Shown one piece after another: positions 22,210 to 30,838 of a stretch of 45,586 bases of DNA; the first letter of the stretch is position 1, and each line of letters opens with the position of its first letter. The notes under the pieces are model-generated. The model saw nothing but the letters and a program-made list of their open reading frames with translations. It had not been told where the DNA came from and did no database searches. The translations under genes were made by a program, and so were the position numbers. Source of the stretch: Nitrospirota bacterium (GTDB taxonomy: Bacteria > Nitrospirota > Nitrospiria > SBBL01 > JAADHI01). Where the stretch lies: NCBI GenBank assembly GCA_029261165.1, contig JAJDBV010000033.1, positions 1-45,586 of the forward strand. Direction: 5' to 3'.

Positions 22210-25200
22210 TGATCCATCAGCTTCAGGCGTCCTATTTTTCCCCGGTGATGGAAGCGATCGAGGCAGGAGCCTCAAAGATCAAAGTAAACGGCCTATGGGG
22301 ATCATCGGAGGCCTTTTTCCTGGCCTCCCTTGTTCGAGAAGGAAAACCTTTTTGCCTCGTTGCCCCATCTTGCGCCCAGGCGGAACAAGTCTTCCAGGAG
22401 ATCCGGTTTTTTGTTGAAATCGATCCGGTTTCTCCACCCCCTTCATTTGAACTGCTTTTCTTTCCGCCCTGGGACATCCTTCCTTACGAACCCGCCGCGC
22501 CGCGTCCGGACTGGATTGCCCAACGATTGCGAACACTTCATCGTCTGGAGTCGGGGACTGCAGCCTGTGTCGTCACCTCGATTGAGGCCTTTCTGCAAAA
22601 GGTGGTTTCCAAGATCTTCCTAAGTGAACGTCAAGAAGTCATTCGGATTGGCGATTCCCTTTCTATGGAAGCACTGGTCGAACGACTTGACCAAGTCGGT
22701 TATGAGGTCACCGGCGGGGTGACGCAGTATGGAGAGCTTGCTGTTCGGGGGGGGATTATTGACCTTTTTCCGCCGACCGAAACGCATCCGGTTCGGATCG
22801 AATTTTTTGGAGACCAGGTTGAATCAATTCGGGCCTTTGACCCTGAATCACAGAAATCGATCAAGCCGATCAATGCGGTCGAGGTCATCCTTGGCCGGGA
22901 AAACATCTTCGACCCTAATTTTTACCGGAGCCCTTTTTCAGATCATCTTTCTTCCGAGACGCTTCTGGTCTTTGATGAGCCCGATGAGGTCGTTCAAAAG
23001 GGAAAGCGCTTCCTTGAGGAGGCGGAAGACGGCGCTCTTTTTGCTGAGAAACGAAACACGAAATATCCGAAGGTGGAAGATCTCTATCTTCCCTTGACGC
23101 ACCTTGTTGATGTGGGGAAGGGTCGTGCAAGCATCGACCTTGAATCGCTTTCCTTGAGGCAGGAAAGAGGTGTTGAGAGATTTACATTCGACACCCATTC
23201 TGTGTCGTCCCTTGGGCTGGGCCGCCCCGGTCAACCCTTTTCTGAAATGATTAAGATACTGGACGGCCTGCGGCGGGACCACATGGTCATGGTCTCGGTC
23301 AGGAACGAAGGTCAGCTCACCCGATTCCAACACCTTTTTTCTGATCATGAAATCCCCTGGACCTTATGGAAGGGAGAAAAGGGAAATGCGCTTTCATTCC
23401 CATCGCCCATCTTCCTGGCAGTCGGGCCGATTGCCGAAGGATTTTCCCTTCCCGAAGTCAAAGCGGTCTTTCTGATTGAAAAATCATTGTTCGGAAGCGG
23501 TCGCGTCTCAAGCCCCCGGCAACAGAAGTCTCGTGCCGCGACAACGAGCGTAAAAGACAACAGGGAAACCTTTCTCTCATCGTTTAAGGATTTAAAACCT
23601 TCTGATTATGTGGTCCATGTCCATCACGGGATTGGCCGCTTTGTCGGCTTGAAACGACTGGGGATTCGCCAGGAAGAAAGGGGGCCTCAACAGGAGTCCG
23701 ATTTTTTGGTCCTTGAATATGCCAAGGGAGACAAGGTCTATGTCCCGCTCGATTCTTTTGAGCTTGTTCAGCGGTATATCGGTCTTGAGGGGAAGCCCCC
23801 CCGTCTCGACCGGCTGGGAGGCGGCTCGTGGAATAAGACGAAGGCGCGGGTTCGTAGTGAGATCAGGGAGATGACGCAGGAACTTCTTGACCTTTATGCT
23901 CACCGTGAAGTGGTCGAGGGCCATGCCTTTTCTACACCAGAAGCCCTGGCCGAAGAATTTGCCGCCTCGTTTGAATATGAGGAAACCCCGGATCAGCTCC
24001 GATCGATTGAAGAGGTCATTCGGGACATGGAAAAAGCGAAACCGATGGACCGGCTTGTTTGCGGAGATGTTGGGTACGGAAAAACGGAGGTTGCGATGCG
24101 GGCGGCCTTTCATGCGGTCATGGACAATAAGCAGACCGCAATCGTTGTTCCAACCACACTTCTGGCCCAACAGCATTTCCAGACCTTTGTGAAACGCTTC
24201 GCACCCTTTCCAATCCGTGTGGAGGTGATCAGCCGTTTTCGGACGCGCCGTGAACAGAAAGAGATCATTTCCGCCCTGGGAGAGGGACGCGTCGACATCC
24301 TGATCGGGACTCATCGGCTTCTCCAGGGGGATATCAAATTTCGGGATCTCGGGCTGCTTGTTATCGATGAAGAACATCGCTTTGGTGTCCGCCACAAAGA
24401 GCGGATGAAGCAGATACGAAAGCAGGTTGATGTTCTGACCCTCACGGCCACCCCGATCCCCCGAACCCTGCAGATGGCGCTGGCAAAGGTGAGAGATCTC
24501 TCCGTCATTGAAACCGCGCCTGCCGACCGACTTTCTGTTCGGACCATTCTTTCCCCCTTCGACGCGGCAATTGTCCGGGAGGCGGTTTTCCGGGAACTCG
24601 TGCGTGGCGGTCAAATCTTCTTTGTTCATAACCGGGTACATAACATCGAGCAGATTGGAACCTTCCTCTCCGAACTGATTCCGGAGGCCAAGATTGGGAT
24701 CGCGCATGGCCAAATGCGTGAGCACGTCCTTGAAGAGGTCATGCTCAAGTTTGTTTCAAAAGAATACAATCTCCTGGTGACGACCACGATCATCGAATCC
24801 GGGATCGACGTTCCGTCTGCAAATACCATCATTATCAATGATGCGGAACGCTTCGGACTGGCAGAACTCTACCAGCTTCGGGGAAGGGTCGGCCGCTCAG
24901 GCGATCAGGCCTATGCCTATCTCCTGGTGCGTGAGGGGCGGATTTTGACGGAAGAATCCCGCCAACGCCTTCAGGCCATCCATGAATTTACTGAACTCGG
25001 ATCGGGGTTTCGGATTGCGGCACGTGACTTGGAGATCCGGGGGGCAGGGAACTTGTTGGGGCAAGAACAATCGGGGCAAATTGCGGCCATCGGCTTTGAA
25101 CTCTACCTGAGAATGATTGATGAGATGGTCCAGGAATTAAAGGGCACCCCCGCCGAAAAGGAGATCGAACCGGCGCTCCAATTCAGCACCTCTGCTTTTA

Positions 25201-25610
25201 TCCCGGATACTTATATCGATGATTCCTATCAACGCCTTGTGATGTATAAACGTCTTTCGAGTTGCCATGACCTCTCAGAGGTGGAATCGATTCGCTCCGA
25301 ATTGGAGGACCGTTATGGTCCGGTTCCAGATCCATTGGTTCATCTCTTGCAGATCATCCAGTTGAAAAAGCTGGCCTTGCCGATCCGAATTACTCAAATT
25401 GAGGAGCAGGAAAAAACGATACGCTTTGTCTTCGATGAATCGACACCTCTCTTAGAAGCCGACCTCCATCGGGTTTTAAATCAATTCAAGGGGAAGATTC
25501 ATTTTACCTCTCCGTATTCATTTGAACTCAAACCGAGAAGCAAGCACTGGGAAGACCTTTATTTAGAGACCGCGCATTGCCTGAAGGTCTTACAGAAGAA
25601 GGAGGGATGA
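22206..25610 (+). CDS. mfd: Transcription-repair coupling factor
   Basis: At 1134 aa it has full Mfd length. Residues 1 to about 440 form the UvrB-homology region (FFPPWDILPYEP; TGGVTQYGELAVRGGIIDLFPP). The CarD-like RNA-polymerase-interacting domain follows (SDYVVHVHHGIGRFVGLKRL, near 460). The RecG-like helicase carries Walker A GDVGYGKTE, DEEH in LLVIDEEHRFG, TATPIPRTLQMAL and the RGRVGRSG motif VI. The C-terminal TRCF domain (SAFIPDTYIDDSYQRLVMYKRL) ends the protein. Mfd removes stalled RNA polymerase and recruits UvrA to the damaged template strand. It is the last gene of the overlapping bamD-to-mfd run. Confidence 0.97.
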   Translation: MMIHQLQASYFSPVMEAIEAGASKIKVNGLWGSSEAFFLASLVREGKPFCLVAPSCAQAEQVFQEIRFFVEIDPVSPPPSFELLFFPPWDILPYEPAAPRPDWIAQRLRTLHRLESGTAACVVTSIEAFLQKVVSKIFLSERQEVIRIGDSLSMEALVERLDQVGYEVTGGVTQYGELAVRGGIIDLFPPTETHPVRIEFFGDQVESIRAFDPESQKSIKPINAVEVILGRENIFDPNFYRSPFSDHLSSETLLVFDEPDEVVQKGKRFLEEAEDGALFAEKRNTKYPKVEDLYLPLTHLVDVGKGRASIDLESLSLRQERGVERFTFDTHSVSSLGLGRPGQPFSEMIKILDGLRRDHMVMVSVRNEGQLTRFQHLFSDHEIPWTLWKGEKGNALSFPSPIFLAVGPIAEGFSLPEVKAVFLIEKSLFGSGRVSSPRQQKSRAATTSVKDNRETFLSSFKDLKPSDYVVHVHHGIGRFVGLKRLGIRQEERGPQQESDFLVLEYAKGDKVYVPLDSFELVQRYIGLEGKPPRLDRLGGGSWNKTKARVRSEIREMTQELLDLYAHREVVEGHAFSTPEALAEEFAASFEYEETPDQLRSIEEVIRDMEKAKPMDRLVCGDVGYGKTEVAMRAAFHAVMDNKQTAIVVPTTLLAQQHFQTFVKRFAPFPIRVEVISRFRTRREQKEIISALGEGRVDILIGTHRLLQGDIKFRDLGLLVIDEEHRFGVRHKERMKQIRKQVDVLTLTATPIPRTLQMALAKVRDLSVIETAPADRLSVRTILSPFDAAIVREAVFRELVRGGQIFFVHNRVHNIEQIGTFLSELIPEAKIGIAHGQMREHVLEEVMLKFVSKEYNLLVTTTIIESGIDVPSANTIIINDAERFGLAELYQLRGRVGRSGDQAYAYLLVREGRILTEESRQRLQAIHEFTELGSGFRIAARDLEIRGAGNLLGQEQSGQIAAIGFELYLRMIDEMVQELKGTPAEKEIEPALQFSTSAFIPDTYIDDSYQRLVMYKRLSSCHDLSEVESIRSELEDRYGPVPDPLVHLLQIIQLKKLALPIRITQIEEQEKTIRFVFDESTPLLEADLHRVLNQFKGKIHFTSPYSFELKPRSKHWEDLYLETAHCLKVLQKKEG

Positions 25611-25650
25611 CGATGGTCCGAGGGAAGGCCGAAGGCATCCCAAATTTTGT

Positions 25651-25803
25651 GCTTGGGAAATTTTAAACCGAATAAAAGATGGAAAGGAAGGGGTCGCCTT
25701 TCTCGAAGGGAAAAAAGAGCGCATCTTTCTTGAATGGATCAAAAAATTAAGGCGTCGCACGGAGGTAATTATCAATGAAGAGCTGCTCCACAAATTTTCT
25801 TAG
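25651..25803 (+). pseudogene. C-terminal remnant of a second peptidyl-prolyl isomerase
   Basis: The frame through 25651-25803 reads EILNRIKDGKEGVAFLEGKK, then ERIFLEWIKKLRRRTEVIIN and ends ELLHKFS-stop. This is the usual end of PpiC/SurA-type proteins: a basic helix, then WIKxLRxxxxVxIN. No PpiC domain or start codon precedes it in this frame before it runs into the mfd end. It overlaps the first 29 bases of the surA-like gene in another frame. The best reading is that a tandem second isomerase gene after mfd was deleted down to its tail. Confidence 0.55.
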
Positions 25804-26758
25804 AACGATTCTCTGGGGGACTCTCCTCCTGGTTTGGGCCGTCTATCCCGTATGGGGTGCTGTCGTGATTGATCGCATCGTAGCCGTGGTCAATCGAGAA
25901 ATTATCACGCAGAGTGATCTCGACCTTGCCGCGATATCGGATGGGAGGACACGCCTGGAAGAGGGTCAAGTGATCTCGGATGAAGACTCCTCTTTTTACC
26001 AAAAAAAAATATTGGGTTTGATGATTGAGGAAAAACTCATCCTTCAAGAGGCGAGGCGGAAAGGCATCGGGGTGTCCGCTTCCGAGCTGGACTTTGCTTT
26101 GAGCGATATTGAACGCCAGAATAAACTGCCTGATCGGGCATCTTTAAAAAGCGCTGTTGCTCAAGAAAATATCGCGTGGGATCGATATGTGAATGATCTG
26201 GAAAACCGCTTGATTGCCATGAAACTGATCAATCTTGAAGTTGAATCGAATATGGTTCTGAACGATGCAGAGGTTCAGGCCTATTATCAGGACCATCCTG
26301 AACGGTTTAAACTTTCAAACCGGATTCGACTCAGGCAGATCTTGTTCCGGGTTTCAGAAGCCTCGACAGCAGCGCAGGTCGAAGACATCCGGCTGAAAGC
26401 GGAGGAGGTCCTTGCCGAAGCGAAAAAAAATACCGCGTTTATCGGTCTTGTCCAAAGATACAGCGACGGCCCTGAAAAAAGGGAAGAAGGGGACCTTGGG
26501 TTTTTTAATAAGGGAGATCTTGCCGATATAATCGATCAAGTTGTTTTCAATCTCAGAGAGGGAGAGATCAGTCCGATTGTTCGAACGCCCATGGGGTTCC
26601 ATATCTTCAAAGTTGAGAAACGGCAGGAAGGACGCTTGCGTCCTTTCGACAGGGCTCGTCCTGAAATCGAAGAGATCATTATATCGGAAAAGCGGGAACA
26701 TCTTCGAAGGAAATGGCTTGATGCGCTGTGGGAGCGGTCCTTTGTCGAAATAAAATAG
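25775..26758 (+). CDS. surA: SurA-type periplasmic peptidyl-prolyl isomerase
   Basis: The 327-aa protein has a Sec signal peptide (FLRTILWGTLLLVWAVYPVWG, about 28 residues). The SurA N-domain follows (VVIDRIVAVVNREIITQSDL, then LGLMIEEKLILQEARRKGIGVSASEL), and then one PpiC/parvulin domain (RIRLRQILFRVSE; LVQRYSDGPEKREEGDLGFFNKG; PMGFHIFKVEKRQEG). SurA escorts unfolded outer-membrane proteins to BAM, which fits its nearness to bamD. It has one parvulin domain where E. coli SurA has two. GGAGG precedes ATG 25775. The gene ends at the edge of a long palindromic repeat. Confidence 0.88.
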   Translation: MKSCSTNFLRTILWGTLLLVWAVYPVWGAVVIDRIVAVVNREIITQSDLDLAAISDGRTRLEEGQVISDEDSSFYQKKILGLMIEEKLILQEARRKGIGVSASELDFALSDIERQNKLPDRASLKSAVAQENIAWDRYVNDLENRLIAMKLINLEVESNMVLNDAEVQAYYQDHPERFKLSNRIRLRQILFRVSEASTAAQVEDIRLKAEEVLAEAKKNTAFIGLVQRYSDGPEKREEGDLGFFNKGDLADIIDQVVFNLREGEISPIVRTPMGFHIFKVEKRQEGRLRPFDRARPEIEEIIISEKREHLRRKWLDALWERSFVEIK

Positions 26759-26759
26759 T

Positions 26760-26900
26760 TGTAAGGGTTCATCAGCACACCTCTCTTTGGCTTCGCGAGA
26801 ACCATCCCTCTAAGGAGACCTTACGGTTCTGCGTTCCTCGTACCTTGCCATGAAGGATGGGTCTCGCGAAGCCAAAATAGGGGCATGCTGAACCCTTACA
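26760..26900. repeat. ~140-bp palindromic repeat between convergent genes
   Basis: Bases 26760-26800 are complementary to 26862-26900 apart from a central mismatch: TGTAAGGGTTCA pairs with TGAACCCTTACA, and TTTGGCTTCGCGAGA with TCTCGCGAAGCCAAA. The pairing continues inward through CCATCC/GGATGG. The palindrome fills the space between the convergent surA and engB genes and contains the engB stop codon. It could act as a two-way terminator or be a non-autonomous mobile palindrome of the MITE/REP kind. Its central part shares a core with the repeat at 42184-42238. Confidence 0.65.
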
Positions 26901-27513
26901 GGTCAATGTTCTTTGAGTCTTGCCGCTTTGTGGGCGGTGTTTTTGTTAGGACCGCCTCGATCTGGCTCCAGACTGCGTCTTTCCCCTCTTTTTTAAGTGT
27001 CGATGTGATCACCAGGTTTGAAACTGCAAACACTTTTTTGACTCCATCCTCCTGCTTTTTTCGTTGTGAGCGCTTGATTTTATCTCCTTTCGTCGCGATA
27101 TAAAGGGTTTCAAGTTGAATCGCATTCAGCCAATCCTTTACTTGCAGGTCAATCGCCTGGCCAGGATGCCGGAGATCAATCAACATCAAAACGGCCCGGA
27201 GCATTTCCCGTTTGGAGAGGTAGTCTTCCAGCATGGTCCCAAACTGCTCCCGCTGCCCTTTCGGAACGCGGGCGTATCCATACCCGGGAAGGTCCACCAG
27301 ATAGAAGGCCTGGTTGATCTTGAAATAATGAATCAACTGTGTTTTCCCCGGCGTTCGGGAAATATAGGCGATTTTCCGTCCCAACAGATAATTGATCAAC
27401 GAGGACTTTCCGACATTCGAGCGCCCGATCATGGCGATCTCAGGCATTCGGTCCCGAGGACCATCATCCCAGGAGGGAGTGCCCTTCACATATTCAACAG
27501 AGGTGAGCTTCAC
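26896..27513 (-). CDS. engB: Ribosome biogenesis GTPase EngB/YsxC/YihA
   Basis: The 205-aa TRAFAC GTPase has P-loop GRSNVGKSSL (about residues 30-39), the G2 region with RTPGKTQ, G3 DLPGYGYA, and G4 ATKGDK. This is the EngB subfamily, which assists large ribosomal subunit assembly. The length is normal. The stop codon (complement of 26896-26898) falls inside the right arm of the palindromic repeat, so the last residues (KRQDSKNIDL) may be specific to this copy. It starts divergently from tRNA-Leu. Confidence 0.95.
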   Translation of the reverse strand: MKLTSVEYVKGTPSWDDGPRDRMPEIAMIGRSNVGKSSLINYLLGRKIAYISRTPGKTQLIHYFKINQAFYLVDLPGYGYARVPKGQREQFGTMLEDYLSKREMLRAVLMLIDLRHPGQAIDLQVKDWLNAIQLETLYIATKGDKIKRSQRKKQEDGVKKVFAVSNLVITSTLKKEGKDAVWSQIEAVLTKTPPTKRQDSKNIDL

Positions 27514-27626
27514 TTTTTTAACCCCGATTTATTCCTTTTTTGAAGGCATGTGCGCATAGTACAACAGCGATTCTAGCATAACAAGTTCCACCGAGATCCG
27601 GTCGCACGGTTTTAGCCGACAATAAC

Positions 27627-27656
27627 TTGACAGAAACAAGGCGGAAAATCTATAAT
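27627..27656 (+). promoter_or_regulatory. Sigma70 promoter of tRNA-Leu
   Basis: TTGACA (27627-27632) and TATAAT (27651-27656), both perfect consensus hexamers, are separated by 18 bases and end 11 bases before the first base of the tRNA-Leu. This is a clear stable-RNA promoter. Confidence 0.85.
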
Positions 27657-27667
27657 GTCGCCGATTT

Positions 27668-27752
27668 GCCGAAGTGGTGGAACTGGTAGACACGCACGTT
27701 TGAGGGGCGTGTGGGGCAACCTGTGGGGGTTCAAATCCCCCCTTCGGCACCA
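27668..27752 (+). tRNA. tRNA-Leu (anticodon GAG)
   Basis: An 85-nt class II tRNA has acceptor GCCGAAG/CTTCGGC, anticodon stem CACGT/GCGTG with loop TTGAGGG (anticodon GAG), a long variable arm (TGGGGCAACCTG region), T-arm GGGGG-TTCAAAT-CCCCC and an encoded CCA. It decodes CUC and CUU. It is transcribed from a perfect-consensus promoter just upstream. No integrated element is seen at its 3' end. Confidence 0.96.
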
Positions 27753-27955
27753 GTTTATCCAGTCGAGTATATATAGCGAGCGAAATCCTTGTCCTTACCG
27801 GGGCGGTGTTTTTCAATTCAGATGAGTCAGCGGTTTCAAGTTCCGTAATCGTGGCATCGGTAATGCCATTTGTATATGTTATTATTATAGGTGCAACCGT
27901 TGAACATCATCCTGGGATCCGCAATCGCGGCATTTGGGATCATCGGATTATTTGA

Positions 27956-29359
27956 ATGTCGTTTGCCTCCTGGTTGAAAAAGAGGAAGTGGATTGTTATC
28001 GGGCTCCTGGTCGGAGCCATCCTCTTATCGATCCCGGTCCCGGCCGGACTTACTCCCATCGGAATGAAGGCCCTGGCATTGGTCATCGTGGCCTTTATTT
28101 TCTTTATTACCGAGCCGATCCCGCTTCCCGGTGTTGCCCTTTTCATCGCGGTTTCTGAAGCCCTGCTCGGCTTGGCAAAACCGACTGCGGTTGCCCAATC
28201 CTTTATGAGTGATTCCGTCTTCTTTATTATGGGATCGCTCATGATTGCGACTGCGCTTGTTAAACAAAACCTGGATAAACGGATCGCTCTGGCTATCGTC
28301 CGGGTCACCGGACCATGCGTCGACCGCATCATGCTTGGGTTGGTCTCTGTCTCCGCACTGCTCGCCTCTTTTATCGGGGAACACACGGTCTCGGCGATGA
28401 TGCTTCCCGTGGGGGTTTCTTTGATCCGATTTACGTCAACGGATCAAAGAAAGGTGAAGAACCTTTCCATCGTTATTCTCCTTTCGATTGCCTACGGGGC
28501 AATGATTGCCGGCATTGGAACGCCTTCAGGCGGGGCGAGGAACGCGATTATGTTGGCCTACTGGAGGGAACTTTTTGATATTGAAATGGGTTATTTTAGT
28601 TGGATGAAGATTGCTTATCCGATCATTTTACTTGAAATTCCCTTCATTACCTACTTCCTCTATAGATCCTTCACCCCTGAGGTCAAAGATCTCTCACCTG
28701 CGATAGAGAGTATGCGGCTTCAGGTTCAGGAAGAGGGACGGATGACCCAGCAGAGCTGGACCACCATCGGAATTTTTTTAGTGACGGTATTGATGTGGAT
28801 GACCATTTCAGATAAGATCGGACTCGGGATCACGGCCTTAATCGGAGTGCTTCTCTTCCTGGTCGCGGGTGTTGTCCGTTGGGAGGACTTGAATAACAAT
28901 GTCAGTTGGGGAACAATCTTAATCTACGGGGGTGCCATTTCCCTCGGCATCATGATGAAACGAACGGGTGTTGCGGAATGGCTTTCATTGTCTCTTCTTG
29001 AGTGGCTGGAGCCGACCGGGATCAAGAGTGGTATTCCACTCCTTGCAGCGATGAGTGTCATTACCATCGTATTCGCCTCAATCATGACCAGCGGACCGAC
29101 AGTCGGATTACTAGGCCCGATCACGCTCAATGTCGCGAGTCTCTCCGGGACCTCCCTGATGGCCGCTGGATTTGTGACCGTGATCTCCTCTTCCTTTGTG
29201 TATTTGACTGCAGTGGCTTCTCCCGCATGCAATATTATGTACGGGAGCGGCTATCTGAAGCGGTCAGACTTTGTGAAGGCCGGCTGGAAACTGACCCTGA
29301 TTTCTTTTCTCCTCTTGCTTCTGATCTGTGGGGGCTATTGGAGCCTCTTGGGTCTTTAG
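27956..29359 (+). CDS. DASS-family (SLC13) anion:sodium symporter
   Basis: The 467-aa integral membrane protein has about 11-12 hydrophobic segments. Family signatures are FFITEPIPLPGVALFIAVSEALLG near the first helices, DSVFFIMGSLMIATALVK, and two hairpin-type motifs: GAMIAGIGTPSGGARNA (the first SNT-like site) and SIMTSGPTVGLLGP (the second). This is the divalent anion/sodium symporter family, which carries dicarboxylates, citrate or sulfate. The first site reads GTPSGG in place of the usual SNT, so ion or substrate choice may differ. It is 12 bases before a tandem UspA gene and probably co-transcribed, which suggests control or stress coupling of transport. Confidence 0.85.
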   Translation: MSFASWLKKRKWIVIGLLVGAILLSIPVPAGLTPIGMKALALVIVAFIFFITEPIPLPGVALFIAVSEALLGLAKPTAVAQSFMSDSVFFIMGSLMIATALVKQNLDKRIALAIVRVTGPCVDRIMLGLVSVSALLASFIGEHTVSAMMLPVGVSLIRFTSTDQRKVKNLSIVILLSIAYGAMIAGIGTPSGGARNAIMLAYWRELFDIEMGYFSWMKIAYPIILLEIPFITYFLYRSFTPEVKDLSPAIESMRLQVQEEGRMTQQSWTTIGIFLVTVLMWMTISDKIGLGITALIGVLLFLVAGVVRWEDLNNNVSWGTILIYGGAISLGIMMKRTGVAEWLSLSLLEWLEPTGIKSGIPLLAAMSVITIVFASIMTSGPTVGLLGPITLNVASLSGTSLMAAGFVTVISSSFVYLTAVASPACNIMYGSGYLKRSDFVKAGWKLTLISFLLLLLICGGYWSLLGL

Positions 29360-29371
29360 AGTTTACTTGCG

Positions 29372-30310
29372 ATGAAAGTGTTGATGTGTACGGATGGAGA
29401 AGAATATGCGGAAGCGGCCATTCAATTTGGCGGAAGGCTGGCGAAGGAGATGAATGCGGATGTTGGTGTCGTCCATGTCCGCCCCCCAATTGCACCTTCC
29501 ACCCGCGTCCAGTTGATGACGGCACGGAAAAAATTGGGAGAATGGGATCTTGATCTTCCCGGAGTGGACTACCTAGCGCGTGCGAATAAGATTTTAACAA
29601 AAGTTGGACTTACCAAGGTCCGCGCTTCAAAAGGCAGACGGAGCCATACCTTTCGTAAAGGCGTTGATGGGGCAACCGAACTGCAACTGGAGGGGATTCA
29701 TGGAGAAAATGTCCGTTTTCGTTTACGGGAAGGAAATGTCGTTGATGAGATTCTGGAGGAGGCCAACCGTGGAAATTACGACCTGATTATCGTCAGCTCT
29801 CGCGGACATAAGGGATTATCACGTTATTTTGTCGGAAGCACTGCGCTACGAGTGGCCGATCTTGCCGCATGCAGTGTCTTGATCGCAAAAAATATCCGGG
29901 AAGATGATAATTTCCTCCTTTGTACCGACGGATCCCCTCTCGCCGAGAAGGCGGAGATTAAGGGTGCCGAGATGGCCCGTGCATTGGGGGCGAAGGTCAC
30001 GATTCTCTCTGTAGCGGAAGAGGAAACGGGACGTAAAGGCGCGGTCCGAATGGCACGAAGGGCCGAGATGATCTTGGGGCAAATGGGGATTGAGGCGACA
30101 CAGAAAGTCCGTGTCGGACGGCCTTCTGAAGAGATTATTGATGAGGCTCTGGATCATGACATTGTCGTGATGGGGGCGAGTGGAAGTTCGACCGTCAAAA
30201 AGTTTTTTCTTGGCAGCGTCCCGCTGAAGGTCATTGAATACGGGGAATGTCCCGTCCTCATTTTTCGGGAAAAGCGCGGAAAGATATCATTGGATATCAA
30301 TACCGCATAA
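29372..30310 (+). CDS. Tandem universal stress protein (two UspA domains)
   Basis: The 312-aa protein holds two UspA domains. The first (about 1-175) carries the ATP-loop motif VVSSRGHKGLSRYFVGSTALRV, an insertion after residue 60 and the end block ACSVLIAKN. The second (about 180-300) has LLCTDGSPLAEKAEIKGAEMA and VMGASGSSTVKKFFLGSVPLKV. Both G-x2-G-x9-G(S/T)-type loops are recognisable, so nucleotide binding is plausible. It is cytoplasmic and sits 12 bases after the DASS transporter; UspA proteins paired with transporters are often regulators of them. Confidence 0.9.
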   Translation: MKVLMCTDGEEYAEAAIQFGGRLAKEMNADVGVVHVRPPIAPSTRVQLMTARKKLGEWDLDLPGVDYLARANKILTKVGLTKVRASKGRRSHTFRKGVDGATELQLEGIHGENVRFRLREGNVVDEILEEANRGNYDLIIVSSRGHKGLSRYFVGSTALRVADLAACSVLIAKNIREDDNFLLCTDGSPLAEKAEIKGAEMARALGAKVTILSVAEEETGRKGAVRMARRAEMILGQMGIEATQKVRVGRPSEEIIDEALDHDIVVMGASGSSTVKKFFLGSVPLKVIEYGECPVLIFREKRGKISLDINTA

Positions 30311-30392
30311 GCGGTTTGGCCGGGACTCACCCTGGATCTTAGCGTGAGTGGCCACCTGTGTAATAACATAAGTGATAACATAAGGAGAACAG

Positions 30393-30482
30393 ATGTCACG
30401 TGTTGTAAAAAAAAGAAGAAAAAAAATGCGAAAACACAAACATAAAAAACTGTTGAAAAAGACAAGACATAAACGCCGGTAG
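30393..30482 (+). CDS. bS22-like / COX24 (AURKAIP1) domain ribosomal protein
   Basis: ATG 30393 has AAGGAG six bases upstream. The 29-aa product starts MSRVVKKRRKKMRKHKHKK and ends LLKKTRHKRR, matching the bacterial COX24/AURKAIP1 domain family. The mycobacterial member is the small 30S subunit protein bS22. It binds rRNA near the decoding or intersubunit region, so this is probably an accessory small-subunit protein. It lies between the UspA and the 75-aa gene on the same strand. An imperfect hairpin (ACTCAC/GTGAGT arms near 30324-30350) precedes it. Confidence 0.85.
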   Translation: MSRVVKKRRKKMRKHKHKKLLKKTRHKRR

Positions 30483-30517
30483 TCGTTAACCGCAGGGATA
30501 AGGACGAGGAAGAAACC

Positions 30518-30745
30518 ATGGCAAAGCTGAAGCGCGTCAAGATTCGGGTCAGAACACTGCGGGCCAGTTATGAAGGTTACATGACGGTTCCTCAAATGCG
30601 GAAGAGGATCTCCGATGTCTTGAATGAGGAAGGCCGACGTTTTATCAACTTAACTGATGTCCTCGTCGATGGTAATGAAGACCCCATTGCATTTGTTTCG
30701 ATCAACAAGAGTATGATTGAGTCGATCCTGGAATGTGACGAATAG
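30518..30745 (+). CDS. Conserved protein of unknown function, 75 aa
   Basis: This small soluble protein has the sequence pattern VKIRVRTLRASYEGYMTVPQ, then RKRISDVLNEEGRRFINLTD and a V-D-G-N-E-D-P-I-A-F-V-S-I-N-K end. I recall similar short proteins with the order RTLxAxYxG...RxSDVLN...FxNLTDV in other Gram-negative genomes, with no function assigned (possibly the DUF6812 group). ATG 30518 is preceded by AGGAAG-type purines. It follows the bS22-like gene at 35 bases. Confidence 0.65.
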   Translation: MAKLKRVKIRVRTLRASYEGYMTVPQMRKRISDVLNEEGRRFINLTDVLVDGNEDPIAFVSINKSMIESILECDE

Positions 30746-30838
30746 TACCTTCACAAAGCCGACCTTTCGCTTTACAAGCCTTCTCCGGCCTGTGCTATAC
30801 TGTGTGCACAGAAATTAAGCTGGGAGGTTGTGTTGCAT

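Noticed and set aside
23592-24725. 377-codon minus-strand frame
   Set aside because: It lies wholly antisense inside mfd, has no ribosome binding site, and its translation has no recognisable domain; it is a by-product of mfd codon usage.
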